Source of the DNA: Micromonospora_G sp044901685
GTDB lineage: Bacteria > Actinomycetota > Actinomycetes > Mycobacteriales > Micromonosporaceae
DNA: 64,000 nucleotides
Assembly: GCF_044901685.1 (NCBI RefSeq)
Contig: NZ_JBJDPS010000002.1
Location: 992,001-1,056,000 of the forward strand
Direction: 5' to 3'
Below are positions 36,849 through 45,930 of the stretch, in pieces. The notes beneath the pieces were generated by a model. It was not told the origin of the DNA, ran no database searches, and was given only the letters and a program-made list of their open reading frames with translations. How positions within the stretch are numbered: position 1 is the stretch's first letter; every line of letters starts with the position of its first letter. The position numbers were made by a program, and so were the translations under genes.

Positions 36849-39800
36849 CTAGGGGCGGGTGCGGGTGGAGCCGGCGCCGAGCAGGTGGTCGACGGAGCGG
36901 GCGACCAGGTCGTTCCGGACCGGAGGGGCCAGCCCCTCCAACCCGAAGCCGAGGAAGACGGTGTCCGGGGTGGTCACCACGGAACCCTCCTCGAACGCCT
37001 TCTGGGTACGCGCCCAGTCACTCGAAGCGGGCACCGAACCGGCCGGCGGGCCGGCGACGGTCCAGCCACCGAGGTCGGTCTCGAAGGACGTCTCCGCGAC
37101 GGTGACGCCGTCCCGCACCACCTTGGTGTCGTCGACAAAGACGCCCAGACCCTGGGTCGACCAGTCGGAGACGTACGAGATGGAGAGTTCGACCTGCTTG
37201 CCGGCGTACGCCGTCAGGTCGACCACCCACTCCTTCCAACCGTTGGACGGACCGGACGCGGCGCTCCAGGAGCCGGTGCTGCCGGTCGGCGAGCAGTCCG
37301 CGCCGATGTAGTGGGCGAGGTGCGGGTGCAGTTCGTCCACCAGGCCCTCCGGGCAGCTCGCGCCCGTGTTGCCGTTGGTCTGTCCGTTGGCCTCCGGCAA
37401 CGTGGTCCAGTTGTCGGTGCCCACCTCGTGCGCCTCGACGAAGGTGAAGTCCCAGTCGGCCTCGGTGTCGTGCGAGACGTAGAAACGTAGCTGGCCGCTG
37501 GTCGCCCCGGTCAGGTCGACGGTACGGGTCAGCCGCTTGTACGCCACGTCCGACTGGCCGCTGAACACGTACCAGCTACCCGTGCGTGGGTCGAACGGGG
37601 CGGCGCCGGGGCGACCCCAGCCGACCGGCACCGAGCTGGTGAACTGCGGGAACTGGTCCGGCGGCAGGAAGCTCGACGTGCTCAGCAGCGACGCGGTGTG
37701 GTCCTGGTTCTGGGCCGAACCGGGCGCGTTGAGGATGCCGTTGAACCCTTCGAACGGGCTGCCGCTGCGGCCGTCGAGCGGGTACGGGTTCCCGTCACCG
37801 TCCTGGCCACCGCCGCTGACGTAGGTGTGCGCGCCCAGGTAGTACTGCTGGAAGTCGTTCAGGATCGGCAGGCACGCGCCGCCCGGTGCGGCACACTCCG
37901 GCCCCGGACCCGGCAGGTAGTAGTAGCTGCCGTTCACCGACTGCGCGAAGAGCGCGTTCTTGCCGCTGACCAGGACCTTGCCCCCCTCGTTGAGGTAGTC
38001 CCGGACGGCGAGTTCGGTCTCGAACGCGGCCTTCGCCGTGGTGCCGGCCACCTGGCCCGGCTCCCGCAGGATCACGTCGTCGCCGGTCTCCCAGACCACC
38101 GCGTCGTAGTGCGACAGCACGCCGAGCGGGTGCGGTGCCTTACGACCCCGGGTGTCGAAGTCGTACAGGTCGCTGGTCTTGCCGGCGGCGGTCAGCGCGG
38201 CGGCCACCTCGTCGGCGTACTTGGCGGAGGTGCCGGTCTGCACCGGGCTGAGGCCGGTGACATCCTCGACCGCCAGCACCAGCACGTCGCCGCCGATGTC
38301 GGTGCTCACCTGGTACGTGAAGTGCTCACTCGCGGTGGGACCGCCACCCTTGGCCCGGGTGCCGGTGAACCAGACCTCCACCCGGTCACCGGGCTTGGTG
38401 CCGGTCACCGTGCCACGCAGTTCGGCGTAGTAGTCGTCGTGGGTGTCGCCGTACCGCTCGCCGCCACGCCACTCCTTGACCTCGACGGTCTTCGGACGGC
38501 CACCGTTGACGACGTAGTGCATCTGTACGTTCTTCAGCGACCGACGGGCGATCGTGGCCACCGGCTGCCGGGTGCCGTACGAGGTGTCGAACTTGTCGAT
38601 CTCGAAGTCCGGGGTGCTGCGGCCGACCACGGAGACCGGGTTGTCCGGGCTGGCGGCGGACTTGCCGACCGCGAGCGCGAACGGGATGTTCTTCGCCACC
38701 TCGGCGGCGATCAGGTCCTCGTCGTCCGGGAAGTTGAAGACGCTGGCGCAGTCCTCGGCCAGCCACTCGTCGTTCGGGTCCGAGTCCGACACGGTCTCGC
38801 AGGTGCTCATCTCCGGGGTGAACCCGAGCGTGCCGTAGCGGACCGTGGCGTGCGTGTCGGTGTCGCCGTTGGTCGGGTACAGCTCGGCCGAGATGTCCGG
38901 GTCGTAGCCCGGGATCGCCGGGTGGGCGTCGTCGCCGGCCAGCGCCTCGTAGATCAGGTCGTCCGGGGTCGGGGTCTCGACCTGCCAGCCCACGCCGTAG
39001 AGCAGCAGCTCGGCGGCGGAGTGGTAGTTGATGTAGTACTCGAAGCCGACCCGGCGGAACAGTCCGTCCAGCGCCTTGGTCTCCGGCTCGGAGTTCGGCC
39101 CCGAGCCTCGGTAGGTCTCGCTGGACGGGTCCGGCGAGGAGCCCTCGTTGTCGTAACCCCACTTGTAGGAGAAGTTGCGGTTCAGGTCCACCCCGTCGCC
39201 AGCGGTGATCTTGCCGTCGCCGTTGTTGTCACGCAGGTTCTTGCGCCACAACCGGTTGTCCGGGGTGAAGGTGAAGTCGTAGCCGTCCGGGTTCGACACC
39301 GGGAGGAACCACAGCTCGGTGGTGTCGACCAGCCGGGTGATCTCCGGGTCGGTGCCGTAGTTGTCCAGCACGTGGTGCATCAGCCGGCGGACCATCTCCG
39401 GCGTGATCCACTCACGGGCGTGCTGGTTGCCGCCGTAGAGCACGGCCGGGCGCTTGCCGTCCTCGACGTTCTTGGCGTTCTTGGTCACCTTGACCGCGAG
39501 GATCGGCTTGCCCTGGACGGACCTGCCGATCGTCTCGACCTTGGTCAGCTTCGGGAACCGGGCCGCGGTCGAGGTGATCTCGTCCCGGATGCCGCCCGGC
39601 TCGCTGTACGACCGGTACGCCGTCCAGCCCTTCGACGTCTGCTCCCGCAGTGCCCGGGAAGCCTCCTTGCCGCGTACCTTCTTCACCGAGAGCGGAACGC
39701 CCTTGGCGGCCAGCTTGGCGGCCTGCTCCCTGGTGAGCACCACCTGTACGGCGGACCTGCCGGCCTGGTCGACCTCGCCGATCGCGTGGCCGACGTCCAC

Positions 39801-39974
39801 ACCGTTGTTCCGGAGCACGTCGATCTGCTTGGCGTCGGCCGAGCCGACGTACACCTCCAGGTTGCCCTGTCCACCGGACGGCGCGGCCGGTGGGGCCGCG
39901 ACGACCGGCGTGGTCATTACCATCACGCCGACCAATGTGAACACGCCGGCTATCGCCAGCCGTGTTTTGCGCAT
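36849..39974 (-). CDS. Secreted M14 zinc carboxypeptidase, multidomain
   Basis: A 1041-residue exported protein. Signal peptide at residues 1-27. Propeptide-like region to about 110. M14 domain about 115-430 with zinc ligands H185 and E188 (NQHAREW) and H318 (NYHSAAE), catalytic E388 (FTPEMSTCE). A Ca-binding-like loop DNNGDGKITAGD lies at 249-260. The C-terminal half (about 480-1040) holds beta-rich modules, including one like the immune inhibitor A/MAM-type domain (FYVSHDTEADWDFTFVE). It is much longer than a plain carboxypeptidase. It probably trims extracellular peptides. ATG 39974 has a GAGGGGG site. Confidence 0.9.
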   Translation of the reverse strand: MRKTRLAIAGVFTLVGVMVMTTPVVAAPPAAPSGGQGNLEVYVGSADAKQIDVLRNNGVDVGHAIGEVDQAGRSAVQVVLTREQAAKLAAKGVPLSVKKVRGKEASRALREQTSKGWTAYRSYSEPGGIRDEITSTAARFPKLTKVETIGRSVQGKPILAVKVTKNAKNVEDGKRPAVLYGGNQHAREWITPEMVRRLMHHVLDNYGTDPEITRLVDTTELWFLPVSNPDGYDFTFTPDNRLWRKNLRDNNGDGKITAGDGVDLNRNFSYKWGYDNEGSSPDPSSETYRGSGPNSEPETKALDGLFRRVGFEYYINYHSAAELLLYGVGWQVETPTPDDLIYEALAGDDAHPAIPGYDPDISAELYPTNGDTDTHATVRYGTLGFTPEMSTCETVSDSDPNDEWLAEDCASVFNFPDDEDLIAAEVAKNIPFALAVGKSAASPDNPVSVVGRSTPDFEIDKFDTSYGTRQPVATIARRSLKNVQMHYVVNGGRPKTVEVKEWRGGERYGDTHDDYYAELRGTVTGTKPGDRVEVWFTGTRAKGGGPTASEHFTYQVSTDIGGDVLVLAVEDVTGLSPVQTGTSAKYADEVAAALTAAGKTSDLYDFDTRGRKAPHPLGVLSHYDAVVWETGDDVILREPGQVAGTTAKAAFETELAVRDYLNEGGKVLVSGKNALFAQSVNGSYYYLPGPGPECAAPGGACLPILNDFQQYYLGAHTYVSGGGQDGDGNPYPLDGRSGSPFEGFNGILNAPGSAQNQDHTASLLSTSSFLPPDQFPQFTSSVPVGWGRPGAAPFDPRTGSWYVFSGQSDVAYKRLTRTVDLTGATSGQLRFYVSHDTEADWDFTFVEAHEVGTDNWTTLPEANGQTNGNTGASCPEGLVDELHPHLAHYIGADCSPTGSTGSWSAASGPSNGWKEWVVDLTAYAGKQVELSISYVSDWSTQGLGVFVDDTKVVRDGVTVAETSFETDLGGWTVAGPPAGSVPASSDWARTQKAFEEGSVVTTPDTVFLGFGLEGLAPPVRNDLVARSVDHLLGAGSTRTRP

Positions 39975-40066
39975 TGCGCCCCCTCGTTCGAAGGATCTCT
40001 ACGCGCGAGCCTGCTGCGCCAGCTCAAACGTGTCAATGATTCGATCGGCTGTTGTACGGAGCCGGG

Positions 40067-40477
40067 TCAGCGGGCCGGAGATGGCTGCGGCGACGTGGTG
40101 TTCCGTGCGGCCAGGATGTCCTCGTACAGGCCGACCTTGTGGCTGATCAGATCGAGGCAGCGGGTCAGCTCCGCGATCTGTCCGGACACCACGTCGCGGT
40201 GCTGGCGCATGAGGGTGAGCCGCTCCTCCTCGTTGCCGGTGCCCTGCCGGACCAGTTCGGTGTAGCGACGGATCGTCGGCAGCGGCATGCCGGAGGCGCG
40301 CAGGATGATGCAGACCCGCAGCCAGTCCACGTCGTACTCGGCGTAGACCCGCCGGCCGGCGCCGTCGCGGCGTACCGGCTTGGTCAGGATGCCCTCGCGC
40401 TCGTAGAAGCGGAGCGTGTGCGCGCTCAGGCCGGTGCGTTCGGCGACCTGTCCGATGGTCAGACCGGGATTCTCCAC
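40067..40477 (-). CDS. MerR-family transcriptional regulator
   Basis: A 136-residue MerR regulator: N-terminal winged helix-turn-helix LTIGQVAERTGLSAHTLRFY, wing RVYAEYDVDWLR, then a dimerisation coiled coil (about 80-120). There are no cysteine clusters for metal binding, so a small organic effector is likely. It is divergent from the aldo-keto reductase; the intervening promoter has the 19-bp spacer and dyad expected of a MerR target. Confidence 0.92.
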   Translation of the reverse strand: MENPGLTIGQVAERTGLSAHTLRFYEREGILTKPVRRDGAGRRVYAEYDVDWLRVCIILRASGMPLPTIRRYTELVRQGTGNEEERLTLMRQHRDVVSGQIAELTRCLDLISHKVGLYEDILAARNTTSPQPSPAR

Positions 40478-40506
40478 CGGGTCAAGGGTACGAGCGACCC
40501 GTGGGC

Positions 40507-40537
40507 TTGACCTAGAGTCGGCTCTAGCTCATAGCGT
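40507..40537 (+). promoter_or_regulatory. MerR-type promoter with 19-bp spacer
   Basis: -35 TTGACC (40507-40512) and -10 TAGCGT (40532-40537) are separated by exactly 19 bp. Between them is a dyad, CTAGAG (40512-40517) and CTCTAG (40522-40527). MerR regulators activate such over-long promoters by untwisting them. The -10 ends 7 bp before the reductase ATG (40545), so its transcript would be leaderless. Confidence 0.75.
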
Positions 40538-40544
40538 ACGTTCC

Positions 40545-41594
40545 ATGCGTTATCGATATCTCGGTGGCACCGGCATCGAAGTCTCCGTCCACTGTCTCGG
40601 CGCGATGATGTTCGGCTCGGTCGGCAACCCGGACCACGAGGAGAGCATCCGGATCATCCACGCCGCACTCGACCAGGGCGTCAACTTTGTCGACACCGCC
40701 GACATGTACTCGGCCGGCGAGTCCGAGGAGATCGTGGGCAAGGCCCTGCGGGGGCGGCGCGACGAGGCGGTGCTCGCCACGAAGGTGCACTTCCCGATGG
40801 GGGAGGGGCGCAACCGGGGCGGCAACTCGCGACGCTGGATCCTGCACGAGGTGGAGCAGAGCCTGCGCCGGCTGCGCACCGACTGGATCGACCTCTACCA
40901 GGTCCACCGACCCGACCACAGCACCGACGTCGAGGAGACCCTGTCGGTCCTGACCGACCTGGTCAGTCAGGGAAAGATCCGCGCCTTCGGCTGCTCGACC
41001 TTCCCGGCGGAGGAGATTGTCGAGGCGTGGCACGTCTCCGAGCGGCGCTCCCTCGGACGGTTCCGGACCGAGCAGCCGCCGTACTCCATCCTGGCCCGGG
41101 GGATCGAGACGTCGGTTCTCCCGGTCTGCCAGCGGTACGGCATGGGCGTGCTGGTCTGGAGTCCGCTCGCCTCGGGCTTCCTCACCGGTCGCTACCGCAA
41201 GGGGCAGCCGGTCGACCTCAGCACCGGCCGCCCGTCGATCATGCCGGCCCGCTTCGACCCGTCCATCCCGGTCAACGTCACCAAGCTGGAGATCGTCGAG
41301 CAACTGGTCGAGGTGGCCGACGGCATCGGCGCCACCCTGCCCGAGCTGGCCCTCGCCTTCACCGTGGCGCACCCCGCCGTAACCTCGGCGATCATCGGCC
41401 CCCGGACGATGGAACAGCTCGACGCCGCACTCAAGGGCGCCGCGCTCGCCCTGGACGACCACACCCTCGACCGGATCGACCAGATCGTGCCGCCCGGCAC
41501 CAACGTCTACCAGCCCGACGGTGCCTGGCGTCCGCCGACGCTGACCGACCCGGCCCGCCGACGGCGACCCCTGGCCGACCGCGCCGCCGGTTAG
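40545..41594 (+). CDS. Aldo/keto reductase
   Basis: A 349-residue TIM-barrel aldo-keto reductase using NADPH. The tetrad is visible: Asp in FVDTADMY, Tyr of the same motif, Lys in LATKVHF, and His in YQVHRPDH. ATG 40545 directly follows the MerR-type promoter and has no ribosome site, fitting a leaderless mRNA. Probably induced by the substrate of the divergent MerR regulator; a HAD hydrolase follows after 98 bp. Confidence 0.92.
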   Translation: MRYRYLGGTGIEVSVHCLGAMMFGSVGNPDHEESIRIIHAALDQGVNFVDTADMYSAGESEEIVGKALRGRRDEAVLATKVHFPMGEGRNRGGNSRRWILHEVEQSLRRLRTDWIDLYQVHRPDHSTDVEETLSVLTDLVSQGKIRAFGCSTFPAEEIVEAWHVSERRSLGRFRTEQPPYSILARGIETSVLPVCQRYGMGVLVWSPLASGFLTGRYRKGQPVDLSTGRPSIMPARFDPSIPVNVTKLEIVEQLVEVADGIGATLPELALAFTVAHPAVTSAIIGPRTMEQLDAALKGAALALDDHTLDRIDQIVPPGTNVYQPDGAWRPPTLTDPARRRRPLADRAAG

Positions 41595-41692
41595 GCCCGA
41601 GTCATCGGCGCGAAAATCCGGGGGTACGACCGCCGTCACGAGCCGGGGCACGGCCGGCGCCGGCCACGCCCCGGCGAACCTGGACTGCGGTC

Positions 41693-42376
41693 GTGATCCG
41701 GGGACTGCTGCTCGACTTCTACGGCACCGTGGTCGAGGACGACGAGACCATCATGGACACGATCGCGGGTCGGGTGGCGGCCGGTGCGTCGGCGCCCGTC
41801 ACCGCCCGCGAGGTGGCGGCGGCGTGGAATCGGGAGTACGAGGCGGAAGCCGACCTGACCCCGTTCCGAACCCTGCGGCAGAGCGCGCGAGGCGGTCTAG
41901 CCACGGTGATGGCGCAGGTCGGTTACGCCGGTGACCCGGTCGAGGTGCTCTGCGCGCCGCAGTTCGCGTACTGGCGGTCGCCGCCGCTGCGACCCGGGAC
42001 CGGCGAGTTCCTGTCCCGGGTCACGGTGCCGATCTGTCTGGTGTCCGATGCCGACCGGGCCGACCTTCGGGCGGCGACGGCTCACCACGGCCTGACCTTC
42101 GACGCCGTGGTGAGCAGCGAGGACGTGGGCGCGTACAAGCCGGACCGGTTGATGTTCACCCGGGCGCTGACCGAACTGGGGTTGGCGACGGACGAGGTGC
42201 TGCACGTCGGCGACTCGCTCGCCCACGACGTCCGGGGAGCAGCCGCCGCCGGCATCCGCGCGGTCTGGGTCAACCGCCGGGGCGGCGAGCTGCCCCCGGA
42301 CGTGCCGGTCGCGTACGAGATCGCGGATCTCGCCGCGCTGCCCGCCCTGCTGGACGACCTCGGCGGGCAGGGGTAG
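41693..42376 (+). CDS. HAD-family hydrolase
   Basis: A 227-residue haloacid dehalogenase-type phosphatase. Motif I is LLDFYGTV (DxxGT form), motif II LVSDADR, motif III lysine in YKPDRLMF and motif IV HVGDSLAHD, with a small helical cap between motifs I and II. The substrate is unknown. GTG 41693 places motif I at residue 8, as usual for the family; longer in-frame starts would run through the preceding gene. Confidence 0.87.
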   Translation: MIRGLLLDFYGTVVEDDETIMDTIAGRVAAGASAPVTAREVAAAWNREYEAEADLTPFRTLRQSARGGLATVMAQVGYAGDPVEVLCAPQFAYWRSPPLRPGTGEFLSRVTVPICLVSDADRADLRAATAHHGLTFDAVVSSEDVGAYKPDRLMFTRALTELGLATDEVLHVGDSLAHDVRGAAAAGIRAVWVNRRGGELPPDVPVAYEIADLAALPALLDDLGGQG

Positions 42377-42387
42377 CACCGAGGTTG

Positions 42388-43362
42388 TCAGCCCGCGATC
42401 AGTTCGAAGGAGCGGATCCGGTCGTGCGGGTCGTAGACCATCGTCTCCAGCATCAGCTCGTCCGCACCGGTCCGTTGTACCAGGTCGGTGAGCTGTGCCC
42501 GGACCGTCTCCGGCGAGCCCAGTGCGTAGCTGTCGCGGATCTGCCGGACCGTCCGCCACTCGTCCGCCGTGTACGGGTAGCCCGCCGCCGTGTCCCCGCT
42601 CGGCAGCGGCAGCACCTTGCGGTCGCGGATCCGCAACCGGGTCAGCAGACTGGGCTGGGCCAGGCGTTCGGCCCGCTCGTCGGTCTCGGCGCAGATCGCG
42701 GCGAGCGCGACCATCAGGTACGGACGGTCCAGCCGGCCCGACGGCCGGAAGTTCTCCCGGTAGGCGGTGACGGCCTCGGTGAGGTTGTCCGGCCGGATGT
42801 GCTGGGCGAAGGCGAACGGCAGCCCGAGCCGTGCCGCCAGCATCGCGCCACCGGCGCTCGACCCGAGCAGCCAGACCTCCGGCTGCCGGTCGGCGAGCAG
42901 TTCGAGCAGGGTGTCGAGGTCCCGCTCGTACGATTCGGGTTCGAGCGGCACGCCCCGGCGCAGCAGGGCGGCGGTGGCCGGGTCGGTGCCCGGCCCCCGC
43001 CCCAGTCCCAGGTCGATCCGGCCGGGGTGGAACGCCTCCAACATGTCGAACTGCTCCGCGACCACCAGCGGTGGATGGTTCGGCAGGATGACCGCGCCGG
43101 AGCCGACCCGGATCCGCTCGGTGGCGGCGGCGAGTCGGGCGATCAACACGGCCGGCGCGGAGCTGGCCACGGTCGGGGCGTTGTGGTGCTCGGCCACCCA
43201 GTAGCGGTGGTAACCGAGCTGGTCGACCCGCCGGGCGAGGGTGACCGCCTCGCGCAGGGCGTCGGCGGCGGTCCCGTCCTCCCGCACGGTGGTCAGGTCG
43301 AACACGGAAAGGGGTACGTCCACCCCGGGCAACCGACCGGCGGTCGTCTCAGGCTTCTCCAC
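42388..43362 (-). CDS. LLM-class flavin-dependent oxidoreductase
   Basis: A 324-residue luciferase-like monooxygenase. The N-terminal motif GYHRYWVAEHHN and SGAVILPNHPPLVVAEQF are typical of the one-subunit LLM group (FMN, NADH). GTG 43362 overlaps the stop of the GNAT gene upstream by 14 bp, so the two are one transcript. The substrate is unknown. Confidence 0.88.
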   Translation of the reverse strand: MEKPETTAGRLPGVDVPLSVFDLTTVREDGTAADALREAVTLARRVDQLGYHRYWVAEHHNAPTVASSAPAVLIARLAAATERIRVGSGAVILPNHPPLVVAEQFDMLEAFHPGRIDLGLGRGPGTDPATAALLRRGVPLEPESYERDLDTLLELLADRQPEVWLLGSSAGGAMLAARLGLPFAFAQHIRPDNLTEAVTAYRENFRPSGRLDRPYLMVALAAICAETDERAERLAQPSLLTRLRIRDRKVLPLPSGDTAAGYPYTADEWRTVRQIRDSYALGSPETVRAQLTDLVQRTGADELMLETMVYDPHDRIRSFELIAG

Positions 43363-44089
43363 CGTCGCGCCCCTTCGTGTCCCGGTCGTGCTCGGCTGGC
43401 GTACGCAGGACGGCGAACGCGGTCGGGGTGCGAACCTCGAAGCCGAGCTTCTCGTACAGCCGGAGCGCGTCGGCGTTCTCCGTCGAGACGTGCAGGAACG
43501 CCGCCTCGCCGCGTTGTTGCCGGATCTGCGCCACCAGCGCCCGTACCAGGCGGCTGGCCAGTCCCCGGCCCCGGTGCCCGGGATCGGTGCCGACGGTGCT
43601 GATCTCGGTCCAGCCGGGCACCCGCAGGCGTACGCCGGCCATCGCGACGAGGACACCGTCCCGGCGGATGCCGAGGTGCGTGCCCAGTTCGACCGCACGC
43701 GCGGTGAACTGTCCCAGCCCGGTACGCGCCACCAGGTCGGACATCTCCGGTACGTCGGCGGCGGTGAGCGTCACCGCCTCGCTCTCCTCGGCGCCCTCGA
43801 CGGCCACGTCGACCAGTTGCAGCCCGTCGCCGCGCCACATGGTCTCCCAGCCGTCGGGCAGCGCGAGCCCGACTCCGGCCACCGTCACCGGCGTCCCCGC
43901 CCCGGCCAGTTGCCGCAGGTCGTGCCAGGCCCGGTCGTCGGCCCAGTCGGCGACGGCGGCCAGTGGCGCGACCCCGGAACGGTAGCGGGCCGCCCGTCCG
44001 AGGGTGTCGGCGAATTGGGCGTGCGGACCGGTCAGGGCCGCCCATGCCACGTTGTCTGGTATATCGGCTTCAGTGGCGTTGACCGCCAT
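43349..44089 (-). CDS. GNAT N-acetyltransferase, paralogue 1
   Basis: A 246-residue protein. The C-terminal GNAT domain (about 100-230) has the acetyl-CoA loop TDPGHRGRGLASRLV and the final FLHVSTENADALRLYEKLGF strand. An N-terminal 90-residue region precedes it. It closely resembles the gene at 44958 along its whole length (DVPEMxDLVART, ELGTxLGIRRDG, RLRVPG), indicating duplication. Two TetR-type palindromes lie just upstream of ATG 44089. Downstream it is coupled to the LLM oxidoreductase. Confidence 0.88.
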   Translation of the reverse strand: MAVNATEADIPDNVAWAALTGPHAQFADTLGRAARYRSGVAPLAAVADWADDRAWHDLRQLAGAGTPVTVAGVGLALPDGWETMWRGDGLQLVDVAVEGAEESEAVTLTAADVPEMSDLVARTGLGQFTARAVELGTHLGIRRDGVLVAMAGVRLRVPGWTEISTVGTDPGHRGRGLASRLVRALVAQIRQQRGEAAFLHVSTENADALRLYEKLGFEVRTPTAFAVLRTPAEHDRDTKGRDGGEA

Positions 44090-44115
44090 CGCTGCTATCC
44101 TTCCTGCTCAGGACG

Positions 44116-44147
44116 TTGTCCGGTGGACAACCTTGTCCAGTGGACAA
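44116..44147. promoter_or_regulatory. Two tandem TetR-type operators
   Basis: TTGTCCGGTGGACAA (44116-44130) and TTGTCCAGTGGACAA (44133-44147): perfect 6-bp arms with 3-bp centres, spaced 17 bp centre to centre. They lie 26-58 bp before the GNAT start and face the TetR-family gene at 44314, the likely repressor. Confidence 0.75.
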
Positions 44148-44313
44148 GAGTAACCGACGGATCAGAATCGGCCGTACGGCTGCTCGGGTACCCGTCTCAC
44201 GTAGAGTTGCCCGCCGGGTGACCAGCGTCAGCGGCAGCGGGTCGCGCGGGCCGCAAACCGGTCACGGGTAGCGAACCCGGTCACGGACGGCAGGGCCGGC
44301 GAGGGAGGTGGCG

Positions 44314-44937
44314 GTGGGCACAACCCGGGGCGAGGTTGTCTCGGCCGCGTTGCAGATCCTCGACGAGCGGGGCCTGGACGGACTCACCATGCGCGCGGTC
44401 GCCGAGCGGCTGGGCGTGCAGCACAACACCGTACGGTGGCACGCCGCGAGCAAGGGGCGCCTGCTGGAACTGGCCTCCGACGAACTGCTCGCGCACTGTG
44501 CCGACGAGCCGCTGCCGCGGCCGTGGGACGAGCGGATCTGGGAGTTGAGCCAGCGGCTCCGGGCGGCGCTGCTCTCGCGTCGCGACGGGGCCAGGATGAT
44601 CACCGTCGCCTGTGGCCCCGACCCGCACTCGTTGCGTTACGCCGAGGCGGTGGTCTCCACGCTGATCGGGGCCGGCTTCGACGGCCGGACCGCCTCCTGG
44701 GCGCACTGGACGATCTTCTACCTGACCCTCGGCATCGCGCAGGAACAGCAGGTGTCCAGGGATTCGACCGGTGCGGTGATCACCGCCGACCAGGTTCCGG
44801 CCGAGCGGTACCCGACGTTGGCCGCGACGCTCGCGCACATCGGCCCCGGCGACTTCGACCAGCGTTTCGACTTCGGCCTCGGCCTGATCCTCGACTCCCT
44901 GAGGGCCCGGCTGGCCGCCCGGTCGGGGACGAACTGA
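44314..44937 (+). CDS. TetR-family transcriptional regulator
   Basis: A 207-residue regulator with N-terminal helix-turn-helix (LTMRAVAERLGVQHNTVRWH, residues about 23-42) and a C-terminal domain like the TetR_C group of tetracycline-type repressors. GTG 44314 follows GGGAGG by five bases. It is divergent from the GNAT-LLM pair and sits between the two GNAT paralogues; the twin palindromes at 44116-44147 are its probable operators. Confidence 0.9.
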   Translation: MGTTRGEVVSAALQILDERGLDGLTMRAVAERLGVQHNTVRWHAASKGRLLELASDELLAHCADEPLPRPWDERIWELSQRLRAALLSRRDGARMITVACGPDPHSLRYAEAVVSTLIGAGFDGRTASWAHWTIFYLTLGIAQEQQVSRDSTGAVITADQVPAERYPTLAATLAHIGPGDFDQRFDFGLGLILDSLRARLAARSGTN

Positions 44938-44957
44938 ACGCGCCTACCGAGCGCGTC

Positions 44958-45662
44958 TCAGGCGGGGGTCGCGGGCGTACGGACGGCGGCGAAGGTGATC
45001 GCGGTACGGACCTTGAAACCCATCGACTCGTACAGCCGGATGGCGTTGACGTTGCTCGCCGCCGCATGCAGGAACGGCGTCTCGCCCCGATCGCGGATGC
45101 CGGCCGCCACCGCCTTGACCAGGCGGCTGCCGAGCCCCTGGCCGCGATGAGCCGGGTCGGTGCAGACCGCGCTGATCTCGGTCAGGCCGGGCACCCGCAG
45201 CCGTTCGCCCGCCATCGCGACGAGCGCGCCGTCACGGCGAATCCCCAGGTACGTGCCGAGTTCGATGGTGCGTGCGGCGAACGGTCCCGGCTCGGTCCGC
45301 GCCACCAGGTCGAGCATCTCCGGTACGTCCTCGGCGGTGAGCCGTACGGCCTCGTCGTCGTGCGCGGCGTCCATCGCCACGTCGACCATCTGCACGCCGT
45401 CGGCGTGCCAGACCATCTCCCAGCCCTCGGGCAGGACGAGGCCGACACCGGCGCTGACGACCTGCTCGCCCGGTCCGGCCAGCCGGGCAAGATCGGCCCA
45501 GGCCCGCTCGTCGGTCCAGTCGGAGACCGCCGCGAACGGCGACACCTCGGGCTGGAAGCGGGCCGCCCGGCCGTGCGAGATCGCGAAGCGGGCGTGGCGA
45601 CCGGCCAGGGCGGTCCAGAACGGGTTGTCCGAGATGTCGTGTTGATCCGGCATGAGCCCCAT
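44958..45662 (-). CDS. GNAT N-acetyltransferase, paralogue 2
   Basis: A 234-residue paralogue of the gene at 43349 with the same layout: N-terminal extension, acetyl-CoA loop TDPAHRGQGLGSRLV and LHAAASNVNAIRLYESMGF. It converges on the TetR gene (20 bp between stops). ATG 45662 or 45653 is the start. Unlike paralogue 1 it has no TTGTCC palindromes upstream, so it is probably regulated differently. Confidence 0.87.
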   Translation of the reverse strand: MGLMPDQHDISDNPFWTALAGRHARFAISHGRAARFQPEVSPFAAVSDWTDERAWADLARLAGPGEQVVSAGVGLVLPEGWEMVWHADGVQMVDVAMDAAHDDEAVRLTAEDVPEMLDLVARTEPGPFAARTIELGTYLGIRRDGALVAMAGERLRVPGLTEISAVCTDPAHRGQGLGSRLVKAVAAGIRDRGETPFLHAAASNVNAIRLYESMGFKVRTAITFAAVRTPATPA

Positions 45663-45867
45663 CCCCGTTGTTTCTCCCGCCGACCTGGTGTGCCGTACCG
45701 GTGAGTCCGGCTCGGCAGCGTCGACGACCGGCGCAACGTTAGCCGAGCGACGTGACCTGGGCCTATGGGATTTTCGAGAGCTGGACCACATCCGCTGGCG
45801 GGAGCGGCGACGGTGGTGGCTCAAGTCTTCTTCAAGATCCCGTCGGGTGGGAGTGGGCCGCCCTCGA

Positions 45868-45898
45868 TTGGGCATAGGGTCTCGTAGGTTCGTACGAT
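45868..45898 (+). promoter_or_regulatory. Candidate promoter of the first short-peptide gene
   Basis: TTGGGC (45868-45873) and TACGAT (45893-45898), 19 bp apart, lie 32 bp before the peptide start. The -10 is good, the -35 poor and the spacing long, so this is tentative. The rest of 45663-45930 holds no other gene I can support. Confidence 0.3.
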
Positions 45899-45930
45899 AG
45901 ACCCGTCTCCATTCGTGCAAGGGAAGGACA

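Noticed and set aside
37698..40265. 855-residue plus-strand frame across the M14 carboxypeptidase
   Set aside because: Low-complexity translation antisense to a clear carboxypeptidase; shadow.
45652..45900. 82-residue plus-strand frame between GNAT 2 and peptide 1
   Set aside because: Overlaps the GNAT start region, no ribosome site, composition like non-coding read-through.
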